A DNA stretch of 64,000 bases from assembly GCA_003439945.1 (NCBI GenBank), contig QVRM01001986.1, positions 29,326 through 93,325 of the forward strand, given 5' to 3'. Source of the DNA: Dermanyssus gallinae (lineage: Eukaryota; Arthropoda; Arachnida; Mesostigmata; Dermanyssidae). The notes beneath the pieces were generated by a model. That model was not told the DNA's origin. It ran no database searches and saw only the letters and a list, made by a program, of their open reading frames with translations. The translations under genes were made by a program, and so were the position numbers. Positions 9,855-19,927 of the stretch are shown here, piece after piece. The stretch's first letter is position 1. The number at the start of each line of letters is the position of its first letter.

Positions 9855-11008
9855 AGATATGTGGCCTCTCCCTGAACCTGGCGCGGATCATGCCTAGGGT
9901 CGGTGGGGTGGCTGAGGTGAAAAGAAGGCTCCTGGCCTCGGTGGCCGAATCAACGGCGCTATACGCAGCCCCAGTCTGGGGGGACATGGCAATGCGGACG
10001 GCGAAAAATAGAGGGGCACTAAGGTCGACCCAACGAACGCTGGCAATCAGGGTAAGCCGGGCGTATCGAACAGTCTCGACCGAAGCTCTCCTGGTCCTAG
10101 CCAAAATGCTGCCATGGGACCTCCTAGTGGCTGAACGAAGTAAAATGTATCTAGACGAAGGTCTGGATCTCACCAGGGCCAGGAGTGCCACCATATCGGC
10201 CTGGCATGAGGAATGGGCGCAGGTAAGACCCGGTGTGACCACAGGGAGCTGGACCAAGAGTCTGATACCGGACCTCAGGGTATGGTATGACCGCCGACAC
10301 AGGGAGCTTTCCTACTGGACGACTCAGGTTCTGACCGGACACGGCCAGTTCCAGAGCTACCTGTCAAGGATCAAGAAGGCCATCAGCGATATCTGCGTAC
10401 TGTGCGACTCTGGAGAAACGGACAACGTAGAGCATACTGTTCTGCGGTGTGATGCTCTCAGGGAAGCACGGGACGCAGCACCAACCGCTGTGAGGGGCCG
10501 ACCCATCAAGGAGGTGGTCTCCCATATGATGACTTCGGCGGAGGCATGGAGGGAGGCGACGAACTTGTTCGACGCTGTTTTGACACTCAAGACAGCCAAG
10601 GAAACGGCCAGGCGGGAGAGGTTTGAGCGGGTCTCTCGGGAGAGTGGTCGAGACGAGGAGCCGAGGGAGGGGGGAGGGGGTGGGGAGCAGCCAGGCCCTC
10701 ATGGTCTCGACGCACCCTCACAGGACGGATTACAAATGGCATCCCCCTATCCAACCGCAGGTAGACATGCGGGATGATAGTCAGGGATAGAGCTGATTGA
10801 AGGAGAACGGCAGGGACGCCTCTCCCACGGTTTCGATGTAATGCCAAAGTAATACCGAGCCTGGGGGGGTGGGGAGGAATCCGGGTTTAGTGGGTTTGCG
10901 AGTCTCACACTAGTCACGCAGGCTGCTAGTGGCGCATGTGCATCATGCATTACCGAAACCTCCCAGAACAAAAAAAAAAAAAAAAAAAAAAAAAGATATG
11001 TGGCCTCT
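9855..11008 (+). mobile_element. R1-like LINE insertion with 15-bp target duplication
   Basis: A 5'-truncated non-LTR insertion (body 9870-10993) ending in a run of about 25 A at 10970-10994. The 15-base sequence AGATATGTGGCCTCT occurs at 9855-9869 and again at 10994-11008, a textbook target-site duplication. Block F at 42715-42760 has the uninterrupted counterpart (CAGCCTGGCATTTTTG... then GCTCACAG), so the insertion happened after the E/F duplication or only in E. The 3' UTR (10778-10969) recurs at 20808-20857, 26841-27013 and, more decayed, near 27310-27420 and 51480-51575, defining a family. Confidence 0.9.
9872..10777 (+). CDS. R1-like ORF2 C-terminus (RT thumb and zinc-knuckle domain), 5' truncated
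   Basis: The frame is open from the insertion edge; ATG at 9890 is internal, not a true start. The protein begins within the post-catalytic part of RT (YAAPVWGD, then RAYRTVSTEALLVLA, both typical of R1/Jockey-type C-termini) and ends with a Cys-His knuckle (CVLCDSGETDNVEHTVLRC, near 10396-10455) and a charged, Gly-rich tail. The RT catalytic motifs and the AP-like endonuclease are missing because of 5' truncation. No frameshift is present in what remains, consistent with a recent insertion. It cannot move by itself. Confidence 0.85.
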   Translation: MNLARIMPRVGGVAEVKRRLLASVAESTALYAAPVWGDMAMRTAKNRGALRSTQRTLAIRVSRAYRTVSTEALLVLAKMLPWDLLVAERSKMYLDEGLDLTRARSATISAWHEEWAQVRPGVTTGSWTKSLIPDLRVWYDRRHRELSYWTTQVLTGHGQFQSYLSRIKKAISDICVLCDSGETDNVEHTVLRCDALREARDAAPTAVRGRPIKEVVSHMMTSAEAWREATNLFDAVLTLKTAKETARRERFERVSRESGRDEEPREGGGGGEQPGPHGLDAPSQDGLQMASPYPTAGRHAG

Positions 11009-11139
11009 TCGGTGCTCACAGAAGAAGGCCACACAGGAGCGCAGCCGTCGCGAGCAGGCAAAGACAGGAAGCTAACGCCTTGATTACTCCTTGCTTAAGC
11101 AGGCACAGAAGCGAGTCTCTGTCCGACGGTAAATTTGCC

Positions 11140-11166
<27 letters not shown>
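11140..11166. repeat. (TA)n tract
   Basis: A dinucleotide run at the point where block F has a TA-centred palindrome (42920-42993). Confidence 0.85.
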
Positions 11167-11171
<5 letters not shown>

Positions 11172-11289
11172 GTTGTTTTAAAATGCTCCGGAGCTACCTC
11201 AAAATAAAATAGGTAATCCTTGCAAAACAACATGTATTACTTAGTTTTCGACAAAAATGTATAGCTTATTTAATGAGTTTCTCCAACAA

Positions 11290-11790
11290 GCACACAATGT
11301 AACGACATCACCTGCGTTCCTTCAGCATAGGCCGGAAGTTTGCAACCGACTGGGGGTCTAGAAACACTTCACACCGCTGAACCACCGACTGCAAGTAAGC
11401 AATGTGCGCTGCGACTGAGGCCTCCCTCTGGCTACCGGTAAGGAGGTAAGTAAGCCCACAAATCTAAACAGTTCATTCCCGTAAACCCAAAGCTCAGGCC
11501 GACGCGGAGAAGCATGAACGTAAAAGATAAAATTTCCGGTGAGAACCCAACTTGGAAAGGCGATTAAAACCAACAACCGACGACCCCATCGTCTAAATAC
11601 TAACCTTTAAGGGGAGTCTTAGATGAGTTTACCAAGTCGTAAGATAAAGCAAAAGGGGCTCCTACGTTTACCCCCTACAGTCGAGGTAAGTAGTACCGTG
11701 GGTAAGAACAAGCTGATAAATGTTACGACCCTCTAGCGCCAAACTGTCGATTGCCTTAAACAACTAAACATTGCACTTTCCTTAAAGTTG
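11290..11790 (-). pseudogene. Decayed RLE retrotransposon RT fragment
   Basis: Short tracts match RLE-2 in the same orientation and order: GGAAGTTTGCAACCGACTGG (compare 7815-7845), CTCTGGCTACCGGTAAGGAG (compare 7935-7960), GACGCGGAGAAGCATGAACG (compare 8092-8112), and a piece of the QQGDP region near 11650-11690. Intervening parts are deleted and all frames are broken. Block F has a comparable fragment at 43080-43520, so the insertion predates the E/F duplication. Confidence 0.65.
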
Positions 11791-12141
11791 GCCAAACTCC
11801 TGTTGGGATTCTCTCCGTGTCTGAGTCAAACCCCGAATGCTCCTGAGCTTCACCTCACGTTTCATTCTGCAACTGTTTTTGTTTCCGTTTCATAGATAGT
11901 CTTGTTACAACAATGAAACAATCGTGCTCCGGGGGTTCACCCACAACCGAAGCGCGCGGAACCAGCTGGTCGTCTGAGCGGTTTTACCGTCTAAATTGAC
12001 GGAACGGGAACTGTGTCATGACGTGGCTGTGAAGGTGAACTACACGCCCAAAAGGACCGATGAACTGAACGGTGCCTTATGATGCACCGTTTGAACGTTG
12101 AAAAACATAAGTAACGCATATAAATAATTATATATAAATAG

Positions 12142-12441
<300 letters not shown>

Positions 12442-12712
12442 GGCTAATAGGATACGGGGACAGTGCTTAAAAGACATAATAAGATGAAAATACCCAAATA
12501 TTATTATTTTATATATAACCGTTATTCCTTTACCTAATAAACTTACCGATAGTATTTATATATTACTTTTAAAATACGATAAAAAAATAAAATTATTTTG
12601 TAAATTATAGTACATATGGTATACATTGGTTTTAGCGAGATACTACTACTACTACTAACAACGTACACGGCGCTGACGTTAAACAAACATATAGTAATAG
12701 GGAGGTACATAC

Positions 12713-12826
12713 ATATTCTGTCCAAAAGATGAGAAGAATCAGCCTCGGCACCCGCTCTGTTGGCAAAGATACCAGCCTCAAATTTACTTGCATTCGCCAT
12801 CTCATGTCAACTGTCAAACCCGAGCT
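12713..12826 (-). CDS. CD36/scavenger receptor class B gene, exon c (block E)
   Basis: Third of three linked exons on the minus strand. It is preceded by TTTTCAG (acceptor at 12827-12833) and followed by GTATGT (donor at 12707-12712). The 38 codons read SSGLTVDMRWRMQVNL... ending LLIFWTEY. This matches the CD36-family segment where a short TG(L/F)T motif leads into R.Q.NL and then a hydrophobic stretch ending W..E. The exon starts in phase 0, exactly as exon b ends. I find no following exon towards lower coordinates, so the C-terminal transmembrane part is missing from the block or too diverged. CD36-family proteins are double-pass membrane receptors for lipids and apoptotic cells. Confidence 0.7.
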
Positions 12827-13374
12827 CTGAAAAGACAACTGGCCAATTATTGGGTGTAAATGCTTTATATTAGATATGCTAGAGATATCGTTGCTGCAGC
12901 TTTTGGTGGTAAATCATATTGATCGGTAAGACATAACCTGTAGAGAGGCATATTAAGCATATACATCGAAAGTATCTATTTGCAAAAATATGTGTATTAT
13001 GCATGGCAAATTCCGGGTAGAAATGTCACGTTCGACTAAAATATGACAGTCTTTGCTTAAAAAGTCCTCTGTGGTCCATGCAGTTATATGTCTAGAGAAC
13101 TAAACAGTTGGCACCGGCAGCAGCATACAATTTTTCTGGGATTTACAAATGCAGCCTAAAAAATACGTGCTTCAACAATGAAATAGCTTGCGTGTAAAGT
13201 CTGACAAACATATTAAGTAGAAATAACTACGTTAAGAAAAGCCCCATAAGAAACGAGCATCAATTAGCTTATATTAAGAGACGCAAACAAGGGTAAAGTA
13301 TACAACACAAATAATATAAAAACGATATAAACAAAATCTTATTAAAATAAGTTATCAAAGAGTGACGAACTTAC

Positions 13375-13582
13375 ACCATGCACGTCAATGTAAAAGTGGT
13401 GCTTGTTCTCATTAGGATGCAAACCGCTAACATTGGCAAGCAGTGAAGGATCTCCATGAAGAAAGTGAGGTAGGCTAAGCACAAGCGGCAGCACGTTCGT
13501 ATTTTCCCATCGGCTGGTGTCGGTTTCGGTCCGGCTTGCGTCGAATGTCCCCTTTATGTGCGTTGGTGTTGCGCAAAAACAC
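13375..13582 (-). CDS. CD36/scavenger receptor class B gene, exon b (block E)
   Basis: Minus-strand exon of 208 bases, acceptor GTTTTCGTTTAG at 13583-13594 and donor GTAAGT at 13369-13374. It encodes CFCATPTHIKG... then LVLSLPHFLHGDPSLLANV, GLHPNENKHHFYIDVHG. The CFC cysteine pair, the SLPHFL.GDP motif and GL.PNE..H are diagnostic of the extracellular loop of CD36-family receptors. The first base completes a threonine codon begun by exon a (AC|G), giving ..ELDTCFC.., and the exon ends in phase 0. Together with exons a and c this gives ~168 continuous residues without a stop. The gene is partial here; whether it is expressed is unknown. Confidence 0.8.
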
Positions 13583-13878
13583 CTAAACGAAAACAAGTGT
13601 TACGCACCCTGTAGTATGTCGCACTTTCTGACAAGATAGATCTCCTTAAAAAAATTGCATATTGCTTAATTCACTGCTGTCAAATAAACTCAAAACCTAA
13701 CGGGCATACCTTACAAATTACGTAAGCAACAAAAAAAGCTCATTGGCTGCGTTCTGCTAACTTGCCTTAAAAGGTACTGACTGCATATGTGTCGTTAGTT
13801 AAATGAAATTTGATCAAGCCTGTCTAGGGTCAATCCAGTTTGCGGAGAACGAGTTCTTATGAATGCATAAAAACTTAC

Positions 13879-14059
13879 GTATCAAGTTCGCGGTCGCCGG
13901 TTTCATTAAAGAGGTCTCTGCCTCCTTGAAAGCGCGTGATTAGTTCACCATTAGCAACGTATTGTTTCTGTAAATACAGAGGCCACGGCTTAGCAAGATC
14001 ACGTGTATAAATCCTTACACTCCTCGGTGGTTCCTCGAAGGCTGGAAATAGCTCGCCAT
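13879..14059 (-). CDS. CD36/scavenger receptor class B gene, exon a (block E)
   Basis: Minus-strand exon of 181 bases, acceptor CTCCTGCAG just above 14059 and donor GTAAGT at 13873-13878. Reading from the second base of a split codon it gives GELFPAFEEPPRSVRIYTRD... to ..FNETGDRELD, the part of CD36-family proteins around the (D/N)G..FPPF motif and the following SPDLCRSI-like segment. Here the usual cysteine of that segment is replaced (IYTRDLAKPW). Upstream exons (first transmembrane segment, early ectodomain) were not found; a BEL/Pao element lies next on that side from ~14560. Phase: 2 + 59 codons + 2. Confidence 0.75.
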
Positions 14060-14559
14060 CTGCAGGAGAAATAGCCCCGACGTAACGTTACCAAACTATC
14101 TAAATTCTAACTTGATCTTTTCACATGTTCGAATACTATGCTAAAAGCGTGCAGTCGGTTCTTTTGGGCGTAATCTACATTTTATGTTGACTATCTTGTC
14201 AACCGTAAGCTCTCGTCTATGTCACTGTTGTCCCGAATGACCGTACTATTCTACACCAAGAGAAGAAGACACAAGCACTTTGCCTTACTAGTTACCTACC
14301 GTCTCTCCGACGGCTCGACTGTGTACTCTTTGTTGCTGCGATGACAATCGAGAAGTGGTTGTCGTACGACTGAGCTCGTACAATTGTGTCCGTTAAATTT
14401 TGAGCACGCGAACTGAATGGCGCGCTCGTTGGTTGCCCGCGCAAATGAATGGATTTCAAACAAAGGAACTTAACAACGATGGCAGATACGGCTCTCACCA
14501 TATAAATGCAACACTCCCCGATAAACGGTTCCCGTTTTAGTAACCCCATAGCTGTTCTA
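14060..14559. other. Intron-side DNA and edge of BEL/Pao element
   Basis: Up to ~14185 this matches block F (45277-45395). Beyond that the minus strand holds an 85-codon frame (14292-14549) that may be the extreme C-terminal end of the BEL/Pao polyprotein or unrelated; I cannot tell. Confidence 0.4.
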
Positions 14560-16669
14560 GGCTAGAGGGAGTTAATTAACTACCTCCCGAGCTGTCAATG
14601 TTGGCTGAGCGTAGTTGAATCAGATATTCGCGGTTCCATCGACCGGAGAGATCCCTGAGTTGAGATCAGGACGAGTTGGACCGTCACCGATAGGCGCCGT
14701 CCCTCTCAGTGGGTCGAGTGCGGCACATAACGGCTGTGGCGCCGCGGCGTGAAGGAAGTCAGCAGGCGTGATTGCGCGAAGCTCCCCGGGGTCACCGCTG
14801 GCGTAAGTCGCGACTTAATTACAGCCGCAATCTCGGTGATTATAGTTCGAAACAGCTCAAAACTGATCAAGCTTCTTTGGAGCGTTTTGTGCAGAGCGGC
14901 CTTTATCAAGCGCACCAGACGTTTATAAAAGCCACCATGCCAGGGGGCTCAGGGGCAAATTAATTTCCAGGTTAGGCGCCGCTCGCGCATAAGCCCTGTA
15001 TTTGTTGGTATTTTACGGCTAAGAAGGCGCTTTGTCTCGGTGGATGCCTTGACAAATGTTCTGACGTTGTCAGATATCAATCGTCGACATCTAGGCGCTA
15101 CAGAGAGAAATCGTCGAAGCGCGAGATGAAACATCGGAGAAGCCATCGTCGGCACTACCTCCAGATGCATAGCGCGAGTACTCGCGCAGGTGAATAGCGC
15201 AACGTAGCATTTGGTGTCAACGCCATTCATTTTGACAAAAAACGGGCCACAGAAGTCCAGGCCACACGTATAAAACGGCGTTATCATCTCGGCTCTCTGC
15301 GGTGGAAGCGGCGCGCTTTTCTGGTCGGCAGCAAGTCCATGATGGCGTCTATACACAACGCAATTGCCTAATATAGCCTTGATGACCTGGCGTCCCCGCA
15401 TGAACTAGAATCGTCATCTAAGCGTAGGCAGTACTACAGTCGTCACACCGAAATGTGCGTTAATGCGGTGAGTCCTGATTATCAGAAGATGCGCGAGACG
15501 CGACTCCCCGGGTATAACGACTGAATGTTTTTCATTATACGTCACGCGTCGAGCTTGAGTTAATCTGGTCTTTATGTGAAGAAGACCATCATCATCATCA
15601 AGAATTAGTCGATAGTTCGACAACTTCGATCTTGTTGACACGCGATTTCCGGCTAGTACACACGCCATCTCATTCCCGAAGTACTCCTGTTGACACCACC
15701 GGAGCAGTAGGAGCTTTGCAGAGCGATCGACGGAGGCAGAATTTTGCTGAAAGCGGCTGGATTTCTTGTTAACGAAGGTGATGACGTAGCTTACGACGCG
15801 AACTGCCTTGTCAAAGTTGCTGAATCTGTTGATGTCGAGATGCGGGGTGTTTATGGTCTGACCGAACAGGGCGGCGGTGACCCTAATCTAATCTAACACC
15901 AAAGACGAATTCGAAAACATCAGCTCGTTCTTAGGATCCATGCGGCAGAAGTGTTCTCAAAAGAAAGGAACTTCTTTGTAATTCGGGCCCTTCCATAGGA
16001 AGCGGAATAGCCTCCTGTCCTCAGGCACGACCGAAATGTTAACCGTAACCTTATCATATCTGGCTTGAGATTAGGGCCGACTTGCAGATCTGGTGCGGCG
16101 CTACTGTAATCAAATACAACTCGATACCTCTCGTAGGAGCCGACGCGATGGTGAGGCATATAGTACGTTCCGTCACGCTCAGATGGTCTCTCAGCCTGGA
16201 AGTCGTGAGCCCCTTCGGCATATCCATTGCGGCGGAAAGCCACAAGCTTGTCGTTGTATTTTTGGAATCAATCTAATCAGGGTCACGCCTAAGCTTGATA
16301 AGTGTAGTTTCAAGTGGTCGCAACGCGCTTTTCTTGTTATTGGCTAGGTTTGCGATGCCATCCCTCCTCGAAATGGTTGCCGTTTAGCGCCCATTCTGAT
16401 ACTGGATTGTTGCTGCGAACAAACTTCACGTGGTATTTTCGTCCTTAGTTAAGCGGGTCTCTGTAGATGGCTCTATTCCAAGCTTGTCAAGCGACCACTG
16501 TTTCTCGATGTCGCCGACAGACGCGGCCAGAGTGGTAGAACAGCAGTGCACCTGGACGGATTTCATCGTGGCGTTTACTCGCGTTTCCACAGGACCACCA
16601 TTAAGCCAACCGAGTCGTGAACGCTTGGCGAATACCCCCGAAAGGAGCGGTACTTCACCTTCTCGGTAA
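14560..16669 (-). pseudogene. BEL/Pao LTR retrotransposon pol (RT to integrase), decayed
   Basis: BEL/Pao elements encode one Pol polyprotein that copies RNA to DNA and integrates it. Minus-strand pieces in the correct order: protease/RT-side segment with HCCSTTLAASVGDIEKQWSL (near 16530); the RT entry motif YYMPHH...RVVFDYSSAA and VGPNL.PD (16080-16160); the pre-integrase region LDDDDGLLHIKTRL... (15414-15668); integrase GRQVIKAI, PLPPQRAEMITPF, GLDFCGPFFVK, YVALFTCASTRAMHLEVV and SDN (14949-15401); and the integrase tail with KAALHKTLQRSL and LLTEI-like ITEIAAVIKSR (14706-14915). Most of the RT palm and RNase H is missing and several stops and frameshifts separate the pieces. No LTRs are seen, so it is an internal fragment. 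Confidence 0.8.
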
Positions 16670-16789
16670 ACAACCCTAAAGAACTGATCTAAACCAACGA
16701 GTGTGCAGGGAAATTCGGTTTCGGTTTCGGATATTTCGGCTTACTGGTTTCAAAACACCGCTGAGAATTCAAAACCTCAGATCGGTTCC

Positions 16790-17540
16790 GCGCACGCCAA
16801 GAAGCGATTCAGATTCACAGACGAATCAAGGTTTAAGGTCGAACTTGGGAGGAAGACAACCTATCTAGCCCCCTTATAACTGCTGAAGGCCTACAAGCAC
16901 TCCTTGTAGAAATGTGCGAGACAACGTGCACTAGGAGCGTTCACCCCAGGCGAAGAAACATCCCACCTAAATATTAGTGGTCGCAGAAGAAGGCGAACAA
17001 ACGCAAGAAGTGCTGCAAAGTGAGGCGTGCGCTTAAACGGAAGCTTCGAGGCGGAAAGACACGCACTCAGGCACTGCTAGAGTATAGGAGAAACCGGGCC
17101 TTACTTAAGCAAGCCATGGTCAACAGCAAGGCTAGGGGCTGGAGCAAGCTCCTCAACGAGGTCGAGAACGATCCCTGGGGAAACCGTACAAAATAGTCAG
17201 GTAGACAAGAAAAACACATCTGTTTCCAACCAAGACTGTCCTAGCTAATCTGTTCCCAACCCACGTGCCTCTTGCGAGGGCGCAATTATTTATAAAAACA
17301 TACCCAGGCAAGAAGGCGAAGGCGAGATTCCGTCTATTCACCCATACGAGGTTTGACGGGCAGTTCTTAGACAGAAGGCCGGTGAAGCCCCCGAACCAAA
17401 CGGGGTTCCCCATAAAGCAGTGACTTTTCTTCACGGAGCACCCCGAAACAGTAGCAAACGCTTTTACTGTCCTGTTCAAAAGCGTTAAGAACGCATTCAA
17501 CAGCTTACCATGGAAGACCATTCTGGGCACACATTTACAA
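16790..17540 (+). pseudogene. R1-like LINE ORF2 fragment (endonuclease-RT linker and early RT)
   Basis: Plus-strand frames with stops read the linker of an R1/Jockey-type ORF2: RRRNIPPKY*WSQKK, then EYRRNRALLKQAMVNSKARG (about 17080-17145), LLNEVENDPWG (17151-17180), KTHLFPTKTVLANLF (17210-17255), and finally VKNAFNSLPWKTILG (17480-17525), the RT motif equivalent to D..NAFNS..W. The region between the last two is shortened. Several in-frame stops mean it is dead. The antisense 125-codon frame at 17153-17530 is a shadow. Confidence 0.65.
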
Positions 17541-17779
17541 AAAAGGTCTTTTTGTATCTAGTAAGAGTCTTTTTCGGCTACCTCAACGAACAATTTGCAA
17601 CGGTTAGGTTTTTTTCGAATGTTTACGTTCGAGCAGTAAGGAGTGTTTTCGCAGTTCTCTGTTTTATTGGTGTAGCTTAGTGTGTGCTAGATCATACCTG
17701 ACGTTGAGAATTGGTGCAGTTCAACTTCTTCGCCTTGTGCATCCTTTGTGTTGTGAATTGACCCGTCATCGGCGTTGTA
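17541..17779. other. Short AT-rich junction, no gene seen
   Basis: Separates the R1-like fragment from RLE-3. Nothing recognised. Confidence 0.5.
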
Positions 17780-19230
17780 CACTTGCCTAAGGGCGACCCA
17801 CCATCTGGGAAACCCATAGCAGGACGACGACGACGACGACAACAACAACGCCACCGGCTGACGTCAACAACAACGACGATCCGCCAGTCCGCTGTGTTCG
17901 AAATGTTGGCGCCGAAACGGTCGCAACTGCAGAGACCGCCGCCTCCGCTGCCGGCTCTCCGTCAACAAGTGGAAAGGGATGCAGCACAAAGAAGAAGAAA
18001 CGGCAGGCGACCAGACCTCCCCAGCAGCAGCAATCGTCGAAAGAGGCGAGAGACGCCGGCACTGCCACTATGCTGAGACAACGGGTGATGTTGCGGCCAT
18101 CGTCTGCGAATCTAGTGACAAAAGCAGCGCGATCGTCTCGGGGCAGACAGTGGCACTCCGTCACTCAGTGATGATTTAATTGTCAACGAGTTGCAGTCTC
18201 TGGGGATGACCGAGGCCATCCGGGTGCGATCGAAAAACGCCAGGACTGGCATTGTAATGCCGACTGACTGCGTTATTCTCACTTTTACGTGCATCGAATT
18301 TCCAGACAGGGGGGATGTTAAGGAGCTCGTACCGAATGCTATCGCTCCACCGCAAGGTGACTGTCTTGACAGGACAATGCTCGCGATTACTGAAAAGATC
18401 ATACCGGCCATTATCGAAACCCATTTCCGTTGGGCCCGCTATCGGATCCCTAAACAACCTTACCGCTGGCCTTCGCGATCAGCTTAAAGACGCTCTGCTG
18501 TCTGCTGTCGCTGCTGGCGATAGTTCGAGTTGTGCAGGGAAAACTCGTTTCGGCGATGTTTCCTCTGCAGCAAGGGTCCTTTTATCAACCAACTCAGTAG
18601 CGCCGCCCTCTGCCGAAACAAGGCTGGCCCTCCTGAACAAACATCCGCCAAGTCCACCTGACTTATCCTTGTCCCCGCCTCCCGCATCTGCCGGAGAGAC
18701 TTATGAGATCACCGTGTCTGCGACGGATGTCTTCAACGCCATCCGAAGCTTTCCTAATAGCTCAGGCGGCGGCCCTGATGGCCTTCGGCCGCGTCACTTA
18801 AAGGACCTTATTGGCAGAGACGGCAAGAAGAACCGACTTCTTTTAAGCCTAGTACGCTTTGTCACCTACCTGTTTTCTACGGCGCCTCGCTTATTGCCTT
18901 GCGCAAGAAAGATGCTGGCATTAGACCCATTGCCGTCGGTCTGACTTTTTCAGCGCTTAGACAAAAGAATCATAATCAGGAAGAGCATGCCAAACATCGT
19001 CGCGATGGTCTCTCCTCATCAGCTCGGCTGCGGAATACGGGGGGTGCGGAAGCGGCCGTCCGTGCAACTTGGGCATTCGTTGACGACAACAGGAGTGCTT
19101 CAAACAAGATGCTCGTCAAGCTAGACTTCAAAAACGCCTTTACATGCTCAGACGGGACCACCTGCTTAAGGCTGTGCACTCTCACCTTCCTCGACTTAGT
19201 CTCGTGCTGATCGTTGCCGCGAACGGACGT
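17780..19230 (+). pseudogene. RLE-3: gag-like ORF1 fused by deletion to RT of an RLE element
   Basis: The plus strand from 17780 encodes a low-complexity Lys/Gln/Ser region, then a gag-like segment SDDLIVNELQSLGMTEAIRV...PTDCVILTF (about 18165-18290). The equivalent in RLE-4 ORF1 is TDDEIREELVDCGVVHARR...VSLTF, and in the orphan ORF1 SDECLLSELASYGAMKIRR. By about 18450 the reading has switched to the N-terminal part of ORF2 (LNNLTAGLRDQLKDALLSAV), so the end of ORF1 and the start of ORF2 are deleted. ORF2 continues through GGGPDGLRPRHLKD, then after a frameshift near 18890 LRKKDAGIRPIAVG, and KLDFKNAF near 19120-19143, stopping about 19230 before the catalytic YLDD. Broken by at least three frameshifts. 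Confidence 0.75.
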
Positions 19231-19290
19231 CCGCTCCGCGACACTTTTGGTCTACTAGACTTTGCTGTTATCGTGACATCCGTGCTAGGT

Positions 19291-19458
19291 GATGTGATCT
19301 GTGCGTTTTGACACTCGTGATGTGATTTGTGCGCTTTGACACACGTGATGTGAACTGTGCGCTTTGACACCCGTGGCGTGATCTGTGCGCTCTGACACTC
19401 GTAGTGTGATCTGTGCGCTTTGACACCCGTAGTGTAATCTGTGCGATTTGACACCCGC
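19291..19458. repeat. Minisatellite, six copies of a 28-bp unit
   Basis: Six contiguous units of exactly 28 bases of the type GATGTGATCTGTGCGCTTTG ACACCCGT, with one to four substitutions between units. The unit is not a multiple of three, so the apparent repetitive antisense peptide (19182-19496) cycles through frames and is not a gene. There are no spacers, so it is not a CRISPR array. It starts ~60 bases after RLE-3 breaks off. Confidence 0.95.
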
Positions 19459-19927
19459 GTCTCGTGCGCAGAGCCCGCGGAGCGACGCGGATGCATGTCC
19501 GCATCTCGTAACCGCTGTGAGCTAAGTGTCGACCTGTAGTTCCATTTGTGGCCACCAGGGCGGCGCCACTGCCGGCCTTGTCCGCCTACCCGGCGAGACG
19601 CAGGCCAGACAGACGCGGCAACGCTGCTACTGTTTCTTTCTCAAGAACTCTGATAGCGAACGGCTATAGATATCGCCTTGCCGTTTCGCCACCGTAAGAG
19701 ACTTGCTCAAACGTAGCATAATCTAAGGCGCTTGCAACAATACCTGCTACATTTCCCGAGATATCTGGGGGAACAAGAGGTACAATGCCCGTACGGCCGT
19801 CGTCGAGCCACGCGAGGCCGCCCCCTGATCCTGCGGTGCCTACCAGCGAGGACATAAGGGGCGACCTCAACGCTCCCGAGCGGAGCTAAACCGTCCCGCC
19901 ATAGACGTCGACGATGTAGAATCTTCG
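19459..19927 (+). other. Probable 5' leader of the ORF1-only element
   Basis: GC-rich sequence lacking recognisable coding and running without a visible boundary into the ORF at 19928. The 5' end of the element is not determined; no target duplication matching the 3' side (GCCCCTTGATTA) was found. Confidence 0.35.

Noticed and set aside
19182..19555. Repetitive antisense peptide ORFs
   Set aside because: Products of the 28-bp minisatellite, whose unit length cycles through all frames.
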